64,000 nt of DNA, from assembly GCA_030159075.1 (NCBI GenBank), contig BROG01000257.1, forward strand, positions 459,501-523,500, read 5' to 3'. The position numbers and the translations under genes were made by a program. Positions within the stretch are counted from its first letter, which is position 1. Every line of letters starts with the position of its first letter. This document shows positions 24,201 through 36,869 of this stretch, piece by piece. The stretch comes from Atrina japonica. Taxonomy: Eukaryota > Mollusca > Bivalvia > Pterioida > Pinnidae. The notes under the pieces are model-generated. The model was not told where the DNA came from and made no database searches. It worked only from the letters and a program-made list of their open reading frames with translations.

Positions 24201-24845
24201 TCATTCATGATGAAACCGGAAACTGGCATTGTTCACATACTTTCCAAAGACGCTATTGTCCTCCTAACAAAATTTTATTATCTATTTTTAGACTAGTCAT
24301 GATACAGAATTTTATTCTAAAAATAAATAATAAAATTTTGGTAGAGGACACTATTATTGAACGCATGTCAAATTAAGAAATATATTGGGTAATGCTTCTA
24401 GTTTTTTGTTTTTTTTTAACTCACTTGGTAAAGTGCATGTTTTACTCGATATCAAGAGTGTTTCATTATGGCTTGGTGTTGCATTAAATTTAAATGGGGC
24501 TGGACCTTCGCAATGACAGAAGTAAACATAACTTGAATAGAATAGGAGCATTCCGTATAGACCAGTACCTGAGTTCATGTTATTCAGGTTTTAGCGTTCA
24601 ACACACTGTTTTGAAATTATTATTGTTATTTTCACGTGCACAGAAAGGTTTTGGTCATATACACTCGAATTAGATTCTTGTCAAGAAAGCACGCGCCAAG
24701 CTCTTTAAATTTCAAGTTTGGATGATATGTGGAACGTTCTGTGAAAATATGACCATTCACCATTTGGGGGTCTTTTTGGACGCTTTTCATATGATAGTAC
24801 TTTCCTAAGTTATAAATGTCAGTTCTAAGACACCACCTTTATAAA

Positions 24846-24847
<2 letters not shown>

Positions 24848-24918
<71 letters not shown>
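24848..24918. repeat. (CT)n-(TA)n microsatellite
   Basis: CT dinucleotides at 24848-24902 are followed by a short TA tract. Confidence 0.95.
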
Positions 24919-25104
24919 GCATACATTGGTGTATATATACACCAAATACAAATTTCCAGATTTATTGTTTTGTAATAAATGCGAATTTAATTAATACTAA
25001 CTGAGGAAACCTTGTAAATTACTCAAAAATGTACAAAATAATGTCACTGCACATGTACACCTTTGAATTTTCTATCATGTTAATTCAAGATTGAGTTAAT
25101 TGAT

Positions 25105-25305
25105 TCAGAGAGTGGTGGTGCACTAGTAGAACGTTCGACTCGCAAGCGGTGAAGTCCCGGTATTGAGTCATACCAAAATCTTTAAGGAATGGTAGCAATT
25201 GTTCCTTCGCCAAGCGCCCAGCATATGAAATAAAAGTCACATGTCTTTTCGGATAATCTTCATGTAAGTGAAAATATCTTGGCGGGATATAACGTAACAA
25301 TGAAA
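25105..25305 (+). repeat. tRNA-derived SINE (full tRNA-like head)
   Basis: The head reads GTGGTGCACTAGTAGAACG (box A-like) and GACTCGCAAGCGGTGAAGTCC. The body has GAGTCATACCAAAATCTTTAA and TCGCCAAGCGCCCAGCATAT, and the 3' part has CGGATAATCTTCATGTAAGT and ATCTTGGCGGGATATAACG. This layout is a common bivalve SINE type, distinct from the copies at 9265 and 39375. Confidence 0.75.
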
Positions 25306-25309
25306 AAAA

Positions 25310-27520
25310 TGAGATATGATTTAATTACATATGATCGTCGATACTTTTTATTAAATGCATGTGTAATCATACAGTTACAATACAGAGTTCAATATACCCG
25401 TGCAATACGTAATGTCGGTTTGCACATAGTTGGATACTGTAATTTTCTAAATGGCATTCATGCCATCCAAAATATTTGATGGCGTCTCTAAAGCGGAATG
25501 GATTCAATTTGTATACACATATAGATAAACAAGGGACATGTCATAGATAAAAATCCCTACAAATGTTTCTATCCGTATCATCAACCTGTTATAGTTGTAG
25601 CGGATGGATTCAACGAGAGCGTCTGATGATGCAGATAGAAACGTATGTGTAGTTGTGTATATATCAGTTATGTTATTGATATGCATAAACATTTTTTCAA
25701 TTTCAAAACGGGATTTAAGTTGAAATAAAAATGACAATTATAGAATTTAAACATCTACATGACATTCATGCAAATATAGTCTTAAACTGGACAGTGATAC
25801 ATCAAAATATATTTACGTGTCTATAACTTACTTGTACGAATATTTTTAAACATAAAAATGGTATACAAATGTTGATTTTAATTTGAATACACATTTCAAA
25901 CTATTGCCAGCCTTAGGCATATAGAGTAGAACTGAATGTAAATTCAAAGTGAGAACTTTTTATGACCCGGTTAGAAAATCCTTCGATTGCAAAATAGTTT
26001 TTATTTTCATAAAAATATTACAATTTACACTAAGGCTTTAGATAGGCCCTAAGAATTTCTCTATACAAACCACACACTAGTGTATTAACCTGAACATCAA
26101 TGGTTTAAGTTACCAAGGTGTATTTAGATTTCCTATGGGCTTTTCTCCCTGGTCAATGATTATAGTAGAGATAGCAGTAAACGCGACCGTTGAAGTAATA
26201 TAAGTAATTACGACCAGCGAAAATAATATGGTATTTGACAATGTCTAGAGCACATTTCTCTCTACGTGTGATTTATATAACCTAGTTCTATCTACATGCA
26301 CTATTCCACTGTGCAGTAAAATGCTGTGTAATTACACATATCATAACATGTTGTAACTTAGTGTAACGAAAACTGCTAAAATATTGAAAACATTCAACAG
26401 CAGCGTGACAGGAAACTATTGAGGTCGTATGTAAAGAAAACAGTGTGCAAAATATATACTGTGTTTATAGATATAGAACCCTGCCTGGTAGTACGACCGT
26501 TATTTTTTATTACATAGTGAATACTTCCACAGGACGTATACCAGGAATTGAATATACTGTTTCATATCACTGGTCAGGTAAGGACCTCGTTCTTCATTAT
26601 TGTACATATATTTTATATATATAATAAAATTTTAATTTTAGTGGGAGTGTAGACTAAGTACTGATTTTCAGTAGCATGATATTTCGCAGAAATGAAAAAA
26701 AGATATTTACCTCCCTTTGAATGATTGATTTATAAATTGCTCGTTTAATGAAAACAGGAAAAGTTAGTACGTCGAAACAACTAGTACATTATATGTAAGA
26801 ATGTTATTTGTTCTCAAAAACATACTTGATGAAACATGTGCCCTAGTTTCGTGGAACATGTAGATTGCATTATATATACTAACAAACAAGTGAGTGTGTA
26901 ACATGATGAGTAATATACAAATATTACAGAAATAGAAGCACATTTTCGTACGCTAATTAATACTTTGGATGTCAGGAATGTTTTGCTAGTAGGTAATTGT
27001 CTATTATTTCCAAAATTTTAAAATTCATATTCTGATTAAACACATAGATACGACAACACGCTAAATATATTTACAGAAACGGGGAATACGCAACTGACAT
27101 TTTTATGTACGTATGATTATATATTTCGCACTGTATATATAGACACAAACGCGCATGATAATTATTTCCATCATGTACATTTCTCTTGTAACTAAAAGTA
27201 GGTCCCTTAAATTCAAGCACTTAAAAGCAATAATTAACAGAGTGGTGTGTAATAGTATAACTTTCAATATCCATTTATTCTGAATTGTAGAATGAGATTT
27301 AATTTTATAAATAACAAATTCCAGGTGTCAAAATGTATAACCCTTACATTTGACCTTACAATAAAGGTATTAAAATCAGATACATAATTATTTTCATATT
27401 AAGAGTGTCTGTCATAAAAAAAATTGAAGAGAGAATTGAAATACGATGCGTTGAATGGTTCAAGTGGCATATCAAAATATAATTCACAGTCAGACGACAT
27501 ATTTTTATAGTACACTAGTC
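25310..27520. other. AT-rich intergenic stretch with one imperfect inverted repeat
   Basis: No supported gene. At 25557-25648 two arms of about 28 bases (GTTTCTATCCGTATCATCA and its near-complement TGATGATGCAGATAGAAAC) face each other across about 38 bases. Nothing else was recognised. Confidence 0.45.
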
Positions 27521-27527
27521 TCTAGAT

Positions 27528-27700
27528 CACCTGAGCCAAAGGGTCATGTGACATATTACGATCCGTCTTGGTCTTTCGTCCGTCGTGCGACATCACGCGT
27601 CATAGGTATGAATAAAGAGCGATGTAACGCATACTCAAGTAATTGTAGTCACGTGACCCGAGTGTTAACCGCTTTACTTTTTGGCATAGGAATAAATGAA
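27528..27700 (+). repeat. Bivalve 'TCACCTGAGC...CGTCCGTCGT' repeat, fragment
   Basis: TCACCTGAGCCAAAGGGTCATGTGACATATTACGATCCGTCTTGG and TTTCGTCCGTCGTGCGACATC appear in the order typical of a very common bivalve dispersed repeat; relatives are at 42340-43175 and 55772 onward. An 87-codon ORF across it is not a gene. Confidence 0.6.
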
Positions 27701-27719
27701 CGAATCAATAAAGAATAGA

Positions 27720-29090
27720 ATATCACATATTTATTTCTTATTTATTAAATCGTAAAAGCCATACATTACCACAAAACAAACAAAAATCACAGAAAGAGAC
27801 TAGACATCTGTAGCATACTGTACAGCCTACAGGCCCATATCGCGATATATCTAGGTCATGTTATGACCAGAACCACAGATCACAGAAATGAAAGTTCGCT
27901 TCGAAGTTACAAGTAACTAGTCTGGTGAACAGTAAAAACAGATTTAGGCCTAGTACAGCTTTGTCAAGTATCTCTCATAAACAGGTCCGGTTTACTGGAT
28001 ATTCCTGTCAGAAACAATTCGTCACTCGCATCGTAAGAAATCAGGCTGTGTGAAATCCTTACGTAAATTACGTACGAATCAGTCATCATGGTTCACAGTT
28101 GTTTACAGAATAGAACAAACACAAATTGCTTATTATCTATAAAATATGTCTACTTATTGTCTATACATATACTAAGGAAACAGTAGGGGATTTCTTTAAT
28201 ATTATTTTGATCCTTTATCCAAGGCAGGTGGTCAAAGGTCACGGCTGTATTAATCGACTGAAAAGGTCAAACATCTGACGAACAATCCCCTTTTGTATGT
28301 AAATAAAAGATTCTAAATTGAAAAGCATTATTTTGGATTATGTTCCGAAGTAAATGGTTCAAAGTTCATGGCACGATTGAAAGACTGAATATGACAATTA
28401 CCAAACAATAATTTACTAGGTAGTTGTGAGGAATTAGTTGTAGATTATTTTAGTCAAGGTAAGAGTCAAAAGTCATGACTCTGCGAAAAGTAAATATAAT
28501 TATCACCAAAACTATTGTTTGTTTTTATAAAAACATCTCTCTCATCTGTTGATGAACAAGGGAAATGAGTCGGACTTCCTGGCTAAAACAAAACAAAAGA
28601 AGTCCATGTTAAGTAATTAAATTTATAATTGGTACTTGACTGCAATGTAACCATATCCTCTAGTTCCGTCTGGTATTTCTGTATTGTTAGTTTTAATTGT
28701 GGTTTATTACGGATGACTCTCACTGGATTACTATAATCAAGTTTATGCATCTATTATAGGATATATATGTTACATTATCCCTACGTTGTTACAAATTCAT
28801 GTGCAGCAAGTTACGTTTAATGTGCTATCTTTATCCTATCCCAGGACAACTGTTCGACTATCATATTATAACGATATTAATTTTCTGACATCTGCCAGTA
28901 AGGGATATCCCTTATCAACATAAGATTTGAATAATTATGTAATCTTTATGTTATTTGTTACATGACTTCATGTTTACTTACTTTGAGTCGCATCGGTCAT
29001 GTGGTAAATCTTTTCACTGAAACGCAGGATAATTAATTTGGAATCAGTAGTATATATATAATGCAAATATTTAATTGTAAAATTGTCAAA
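27720..29090. other. Intergenic stretch, nothing recognised
   Basis: AT-rich DNA with no supported coding exon. Phrases such as AAGGTCA recur around 28220-28480, which hints at an old repeat of the same bivalve family, but no clear unit could be drawn. Confidence 0.4.
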
Positions 29091-29099
29091 TTTCTGTCC

Positions 29100-29510
29100 G
29101 ATTCCAGAGCCGTCGTGGCTCGAGGTAGATACTCGATTCGCAACCGGAGGGTCGCAACAGTACAATAACATTGTCCGGTTCACATAAGATGGTGATGCGG
29201 AGTAACCATTTGATTATCATACGGGTGATTCTACTCACTTTTCGGTTATGACAAGCAGCACGAGAAAAACTTTTTATTCTTCATTGGATACTCTCTTATG
29301 CATGGTGACAAGAAGAAACGATTACACTAGTCAGTGGAATTTCAATGTTATGCTTTATTACCTAAATCTCTCCAGGTCAAGAAATGGTTCACGAGACACC
29401 ACCCCGCCATGTTATATGGATTTTACTGTACGTATGATTGATGGTACACTACAACAGCGAATAATCACTAACATATTAAAAGTATCATCATCAAGATCTT
29501 CGCAGTAAAA
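29100..29510 (+). repeat. SINE-like dispersed repeat, copy 1 (partner at 51400-51725)
   Basis: A tRNA-like head (CGTGGCTCGAGGTAGATACTCG, then CGCAACCGGAGGGTCGC) precedes a body with TTGTCCGGTTCACATAA, ATTCTACTCACTTTTCGGTTATGACA and GGTCAAGAAATGGTTCACGAGAC. The same body recurs at 51465-51720. An 86-codon ORF inside it is not supported as a gene. Confidence 0.65.
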
Positions 29511-29983
29511 TGACTGAAAATGCATTAAACAGCTTGATTATAACTCAGTTAAAATATTTCCATCTAATTCAAATTACTGCTTATAATCACGTTCACTGTG
29601 TTCTCAGGTCTCTTTTTATTTAAAATCACAAATAAAACATACGGTTCAGGAAAATCATATCTTGAGACTGTTACCAAAGACTCATTCAAAATTAAAGGAT
29701 TTTCTTCGATACATCAATTAATGATGGTTGCAAAATTATTCACATGTCATGACGTTTGCAAATTCATCATGTAAATGTCATTAAAGTTTTGAATTGTATT
29801 GCCGGCAGATTCTAATAGTTCGAAACGATAAACGAGATCACTATAAAAGTGGACAACTGGATAAAATGTTTTGCTCCTCCTACTTACATTTCTCAATGTT
29901 CCTCCGTCAAGCGCTGGAATAAGATGTGAAAGTTAATTATCCTTTATACGAAACATACAACTTAGATCCAACGGCAAATAGGT

Positions 29984-31424
29984 GTAACACATTAAAATGT
30001 TGGTAGAACACGCTAAAACAGAAAGGTGTCACACATTAGACAGTTAAACATAATACGCCATACATGTAGGCATGTTGGTAGAACACGCTAAAACAGAAAG
30101 GTGTCACACATTAGACAGTTAGACATAATACACCATACATGTAGGCATGTTGGTAGAACACGCTAAAACAGAAAGGTGTCACACATTAGACAGTTAGACA
30201 TAATACGCCATACATGTAGGCATGTTGGTAGAACACGCTAAAACAGAAAGGTGTCACACATTAGACAGTTAGACATAATACGCCATACATGTAGGCATGT
30301 TGGTAGAACACACGCTAAAACAGAAAGGTGTCACACATTAGACAGACATAATACGCCATACATGTAGGCATGTTGGTAGAACACGCTAAAACAGAAAGGT
30401 GTCACACATTAGACAGTTAGACATAATACGTCATACATGTAGGCATGTTGGTAGAACACGCTAAAACAGAAAGGTGTCACACATTAGACAGTTAGACATA
30501 ATACGCCATACATGTAGGCATGTTGGTAGAACACGCTAAAACAGAAAGGTGTCACACATTAGACAGTTAGACATAATACGCCATACATGTAGGCATGTTG
30601 GTAGAACACGCTAAAACAGAAAGGAGTCACACATTAGACAGTTAGACATAATACGCCATACATGTAGGCATGTTGGTAGAACACGCTAAAACAGAAAGGT
30701 GTCACACATTAGACAGTTAGACATAATACGCCATACATGTAGGCATGTTGGTAGAACACGCTAAAACAGAAAGGTGTCACACATTAGACAGTTAGACATA
30801 ATACGCCATACATGTAGGCATGTTGGTAGAACACGCTAAAACAGAAAGGTGTCACACATTAGACAGTTAGACATAATACGCCATACATGTAGGCATGTTG
30901 GTAGAACACGCTAAAACAGAAAGGTGTCACACATTAGACAGTTAGACATAATACGCCATACATGTAGGCATGTTGGTAGAACACGCTAAAACAGAAAGGT
31001 GTCACACATTAGACAGTTAGACATAATACGCCATACATGTAGGCATGTTGGTAGAACACGCTAAAACAGAAAGGTGTCACACATTAGACAGTTAGACATA
31101 ATACGCCATACATGTAGGCATGTTGGTAGAACATGCTAAAACAGAAAGGTGTCACACATTAGACAGTTAGACATAATACGCCATACATGTAGGCATGTTG
31201 GTAGAACACGCTAAATCAGAAAGGTGTCACACATTAGACAGTTAGACATAATACGCCATACATGTAGGCATGTTGGTAGAACACGCTAAAACAGAAAGGT
31301 GTCACACATTAGACAGTTAGACATAATACGTCATACATGTAGGCATGTTGGTAGAACACGCTAAACAGAAAGGTGTCACACATTAGACAGTTAGACATAA
31401 TACGCCATACATGTAGGCTTGACA
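29984..31424. repeat. 75-bp minisatellite, about 19 copies
   Basis: The unit has ACATTAGACAGTTAGACATA, ATACGCCATACATGTAGGCA, TGTTGGTAGAACACGCTAAA and ACAGAAAGGTGTC. Four units fill exactly 300 bases over long stretches, so copies are nearly identical; a few have indels or single changes (for example near 30305 and 30345). Each unit contains the small inverted repeat ACATG-TAGG-CATGT. The first copy, at the left edge, is shorter and diverged. Confidence 0.97.
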
Positions 31425-32180
31425 TGATCAAACTTTTCATTGTGATATGTTTAAAACAAGTTTGACACGTCAAAGCGATATGAGCTGTCGTCGGTGAAAA
31501 CTTTTACATACCCATTTTATGTGATATTCTATTTCATATATATTCCAAAGAGACCATCTGGTGGTTAGAATAATAAATGCATGTGTAAAATTGCAACAAT
31601 ATTGCCAAACGTAACCCGTAATATCAGTTATTTTTTGTGCACCATACTTTGAGCATTGCAAATTTTATGTACATTTTTACGAAGATTACCGATAGACCCA
31701 TAAACACGTGCTATTTGCAGTTAATATGCATTGTATCCTTATTACCCTTTGCGTTTATTTTCGTACATCATCATATATTCATCCGATTTTCTTCAGGTAA
31801 TTGAAATAGCGTTGAAGAGCATATATTTTACATAATACATTCACTTTCAAATAAAAATCACGTCCTGTATTTTTAAAAATAAATATAAAACACATAAAAA
31901 TTGACCGACTTTAACATAGTCCGAGAGCTTAAAGGATCGAGATACCCTGACCGAATTACGAAGTACATTTGATATGGCGAAAGAGTGTTTATCTGAAAGG
32001 TTATTGCATACAGCTGGATTTAAGGTACGGGAAAACTTAATTCTAATTAAACAAATAACTTTGAAATGAAGATCCTTTACAGCGTTTTACGTGTTTGACA
32101 ATGTATTTGAACACATATTTTATCATATTCTCGACTAAATGTCAGGGAACAAAAATAGTTATTGTGACAGCTTATATCGC

Positions 32181-32790
32181 TTTAAAATGCACCAATTTGA
32201 TACGTGAAATATATAGACTAGACACATTCAAACACGTAGGTCTAACACGTTAAAATGCACCAGTTTGATACGTGAAATACATCGACTAGACATATTCAAA
32301 CACGTAGACTTGGCACGTTAAAATGCACCAGTTTGATACGTGAAATACGTCGACTAGACGCATTCAAACACGTAGGCTTGGCACGTTAAAATACGTCAGT
32401 TTGATACGTGAAATACATAGACTAGACACATTTAAACACGTAGGCTTGGCACGTTAAAATACGTCAGTTTAATACGTGAAATACATAGACTAGACACATT
32501 CAAACACGTAGGCTTGGCACGTTAAAATACATCAGCTTGACACATGAAACACGTGGACTAGACACGTTCAAACACGCAGGCTTGCAACATGAAACAAGTA
32601 GACTGCACACGTTCAAACACTTAGGCTTGACACAAAATCAGAAGTTTGACAAATTAAAATAAGTAAGCGTGCATGCTGAAATGCGTGAGTGTGATACGTT
32701 AATAAACGTAGTTTGGAAGGATACATTTATTCTTGACAGGTTAAAACACATACGCTTGACACACGTATGCTTCACATGTTAAAACTGTTC
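32181..32790. repeat. 68-bp minisatellite, about 7 copies plus degenerate end
   Basis: The unit has CACGTTAAAATACGTCAGTT, TGATACGTGAAATACATAGA and CTAGACACATTCAAACACGTAGGCTTGG. Copies are clear from 32181 to about 32590 and then decay. It shares the pattern 'ACACG.TAAAA...A.GTAGGC' with the 75-bp array 760 bases upstream, so the two may be related. Confidence 0.9.
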
Positions 32791-32954
32791 GCTGCACTAA
32801 AATCAGTAAAAATTACAGGTCATATGTGTATCCCTATTTTCAAAATTGTTTGCAATAGGAATAAACAAACTAGACTAGATTTGAAACTGTCATGATACTA
32901 CCCTCCTGTTCGTACCGCACTTATCGTAGCATTTATTATTTGATAAATTTGGAT

Positions 32955-33709
<755 letters not shown>

Positions 33710-34657
33710 ATGGATTTAAGCACAATATATCCAGCAAACGGGTCCAGTCCAAGTTGGACACAGAACGGCACCAAGGGAATTACCAACGACTTTATCGATC
33801 ATGCAACAACTTCAATATACTGTTGGGATGACTCGGAATCCCATAAAAGATACTTTGATACTTACTTTGTCGCCTTGTTTGCGTCATTATTAACAATGAT
33901 AACTATAGCAACAATTGTTGGAAATGTCATGGTTATAACGGTAATATTGACCAATAGAAGTATGCGTGATTTAAACCGCGGTACCAATATGTTTCTCTTT
34001 AACCTGGCTATTGCAGATTTACTAGTGGGTACTTTAATGGTCCCGATTTCGATTCATACTGTAATAAAGGAATGTTGGGACTTTAGTGAAACATTTTGTA
34101 CCATGAACAATTTCCTAAATTCTACGTGTTTTCTAACATCAATTCATACATTGATGTATATTGCATTTTACAAGTACAGATCCATTAACAGAATTACAGG
34201 AAATAATTTCGAACCGATGAAAAAATGGCCATGTTACGTAATGGTTATTGCGGCGTGGTGCTGGGGAATATTCTTCGCCATATTAACCAATATGATTTTA
34301 AGTAGATCCCTGTATAAGGCGAAGACAATGCAGTGTGGGCCAATGTATCCTGTACCAGGACCAAAACATATAATATTATATCTGATTAATCAAACTTTCA
34401 ATATTTTCATTCCTATCGGATTTATGACATTTTGTTACTTTCGGATTTTCCTACTCATACGGGAACAGACCAGTATCCGGCGTCGTTTGTCTTATACTAG
34501 TGATAGCAACACAGTTTTGAACGAAAGGGGAGTGACCAAAACTCTTTTCATAGTCCTCGCTTGCTTCGTCTTGTGTTGGACACCCTACACCATCTACAGT
34601 AATTATGCGATGTATATACAAGACAAAACACAGATACCTTTTTATCTAAATCCTCTA
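33710..34657 (+). CDS. Orphan rhodopsin-class GPCR, exon 1 (TM1-TM6)
   Basis: A plasma-membrane receptor of family A; ligand unknown. Residue numbers start at 33710. The N-terminus has glycosylation sites NGS and NGT. Signatures: TM1 GNVMVITVIL, TM2 NLAIADLLVG (Asp2.50), a TM3-start Cys (about 130), an extracellular-loop-2 Cys (about 209), a TM5 Pro, a basic third loop (SIRRRLSY) and TM6 CWTPY. Counting from Cys3.25, the usual DRY motif is YKY (154-156), so Arg3.50 is Lys, and position 3.32 is Asn, so the amine-binding Asp is missing. The exon ends in phase 0 at CTA|GTAAGT. Translation is open to 34711, but that would lack TM7; exon 2 supplies it. An alternative start at 33635 adds 25 residues with no signal-peptide character. 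The fold is closest in look to amine/adenosine-type receptors, but no subfamily is claimed. Confidence 0.9.
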
Positions 34658-35357
34658 GTAAGTATTAATGTTTACTATTCAAATATACCATTTCATGTTA
34701 ATTGCGAATAGTCTTTTTAGTGGGTAAAAATTGTTTTCACCGCAAAATGACATCAGATGCAATCAAATTTGATTATGACGTCTAATATGCTGTATAAACG
34801 CTTTGAAATGAATTTGTCACAATATTGAAAGAAACCCCCAAAACTTATTTTATTTGAAATGAATTTTTCATAGTATTGAAAAAAAAAACCAAAACTTATT
34901 TTATCTTATCCATTGGATAAATTTATCTAATAAATGTGGACAAACATATCTGCCACACTTATTGCATATGCATATTTGTAAGATATTTATATTTACGTAT
35001 CAAAATTTATATCGATAGTCTTGTGACCCAGAATAAAATTGTTTATTATGGATTTGGGTAAATTATCTGAAAAAAAATATGACGAGTGTATGTCAAGTTA
35101 TCAAAATTAATCGATATGTAAATATTGTGATTGTCAAGTTGATACAAGTATTCGACAAATAGATATGATACACGTCAAACCATCTCCGTTATTCTACAAG
35201 AAGCTATGATATTCGATTATCCACCAAGAGGACGCTTTATCCGTCAGGTTACGTTACGTATTAATCAGGTAAATGTTATACCTGTCAAGTTGTTATAACG
35301 TATAGATAAGTAGATATTATATTCTTTATGTTATTGAAAGCATTGAACAATTTAATA

Positions 35358-35425
35358 TGACAATCTGTAAGTTAATATGACAATCTGTAAGTTAATATGA
35401 CAATCTGTAAGTTAATATTAGCATG
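35358..35425. repeat. 19-bp tandem repeat, three copies
   Basis: TTAATATGACAATCTGTAAG is repeated three times in GPCR intron 1, with a partial fourth copy. Confidence 0.9.
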
Positions 35426-36162
35426 CGACAAGTATATACTGTATATATCGGGTTTAATAGATAACGGCCTAAAGATGTCGCCGCTACGGTTTGTGTATAT
35501 ATATATACACATTTACATAGCAATCTCATATAGCGTTTTCATCTATGAATTACAAAATAAATATAAACAATAAAGAGCTGAAGTTCGTTTAAGGCTTTTT
35601 TTCTAATTAACGCTACATTATTTCGAAACATATTTTAAACGTTTATTTACGTTTTATCATAGCATACACTCATCTGCTGTAGTTTGAACAGTTATTTGGC
35701 AGTATGAAGTTCTATAAATATGTTTTGATACCAAATAAACATTTTTATCAGTTCTATACGTGAATTAATACATTTTCTTATAGCTGATTAGCTGATTCCG
35801 GGAAAATCGTGTTTATGGGAATAACTCTTATTCTAGATCTGTTTCTTTTCTTTCTTACTTTGGTATTGATATTTCTCTTGAGTTATCATATCATTCTTTT
35901 TTTAACGATAAAGAACATTCATAACTTACAATAATATGCATCGCTAATTTTTGCTACTGATCAGAATCTAAAACATATGGAGATACACCTTTAGACTGCA
36001 GGAAATTATTGCTGTAATTAACTTCCTGTTATTATTCGACGACTACAGATAAACATAATGCATTGATAAGGACGGACGACAAAAAACTCATTATCTGCTT
36101 TGCAATCAAACATCCGTATTTAAATATACTTAGACATTTTACTTACTATAGACACAGAGGGA

Positions 36163-36690
36163 AAATTGGCAACTAAGCTATACGACAAGCGCGACGATTT
36201 CGGCTTTCCCATCGTAAATTTTCTACATTTAAGTAGTAATATCCCACATATGGAGTTTATATTTCACAAATGATCCGATATGCCATTTCGTGTTCAATAT
36301 ATTAACCTTTCATTTACAGATTTAAACTCCTTGACAAATTATTGACACAGGGATATCGAAAACCGCGTTTGATGTCAACGTTCCTCAAATTTTACGGTCG
36401 GTATAATGGTATTATTTGCGATTACTCTGTTTCACTGGGTGAAATGTTGAGTTGCCTTTTCGTTGGCTGTTGTTGAGACGTTACATATTTATCCTGGACT
36501 TAACTGTGGACTCACGGCGTTTGTGACCTGTCGACAGGGGATGCTTACTTCTCCATGGCACCTGATCCCACCTCTTGGTTTCCAGAGATCCGTGTTTGTC
36601 CATTTTTTCCGGTTTTGTATCTGTGTCCTGGACATCCTAAAGGTTTATACTTTGGTATCTGATATGTTTTATATTCAGGGGTTTTCTCCA
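36163..36690 (+). mobile_element. Penelope-like element, 5'-truncated copy
   Basis: It starts inside the reverse transcriptase C-terminal region (GGGAAAATTGGCAACTAAGC, encoding KLATKLYDKRDDFGFPIVNF) and continues with breaks to MLSCLF at 36460. It then has the 3' tail (ACTGTGGACTCACGGCG through TATACTTTGGTATCTGATAT). It lies in GPCR intron 1 on the same strand as the gene. Confidence 0.8.
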
Positions 36691-36734
36691 TCAATTCATA
36701 TATAGGAATTCAACAGTTGAACTCCCTTTAAAAT

Positions 36735-36865
36735 ACTAGTAGATGTATTGTCCCTTAGGATAAAGTGGTATCACAAAAGGTCAAATGATACACCTACATG
36801 TGTTGTCACCCCGTCTAAGTGTAACCACTGTAAAAGATGACTATTTTAGCATTTGACCACTTGGA
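36735..36865. repeat. Dispersed repeat (partner at 44636-44760)
   Basis: CGTCTAAGTGTAACCACTGT and AAAAGATGACTATTTTAGC match AGTCTAAGAGTAACCACTGT and AAAAAATGACTATCTTAGC at 44694-44733, with weaker similarity before and after. Class unknown. Confidence 0.6.
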
Positions 36866-36869
36866 AAAT

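Larger units (their letters stand above)
21920..24210 (-). mobile_element. Penelope-like retroelement, longest copy in the window
   Basis: On the - strand the element runs from an N-terminal coding region at about 24200 to the 3' tail ending near 21920 (TTTAGTATCTGAAATTGTTATA). The tail (about 22150-21920) has the same blocks as the ten or so tail fragments elsewhere in the window. Coding parts are listed separately. No GIY-YIG endonuclease domain was seen after the reverse transcriptase, so it could belong to a group with the endonuclease at the N-terminus or lacking it. The 5' boundary is not defined. Assignment to Penelope-like elements rests on the reverse transcriptase motifs and is not certain. 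Confidence 0.65.

Noticed and set aside
21920..24210. GIY-YIG endonuclease in the Penelope-like element
   Set aside because: No GIY or YIG motif could be read after the reverse transcriptase, and the upstream part is too broken to judge.
27455..27718. 87-codon ORF as a gene
   Set aside because: It overlaps a common bivalve dispersed repeat and has no recognisable domain.
29984..31424. CRISPR-like array
   Set aside because: The 75-bp units are repeated whole without unique spacers; this is a minisatellite in a eukaryotic genome.
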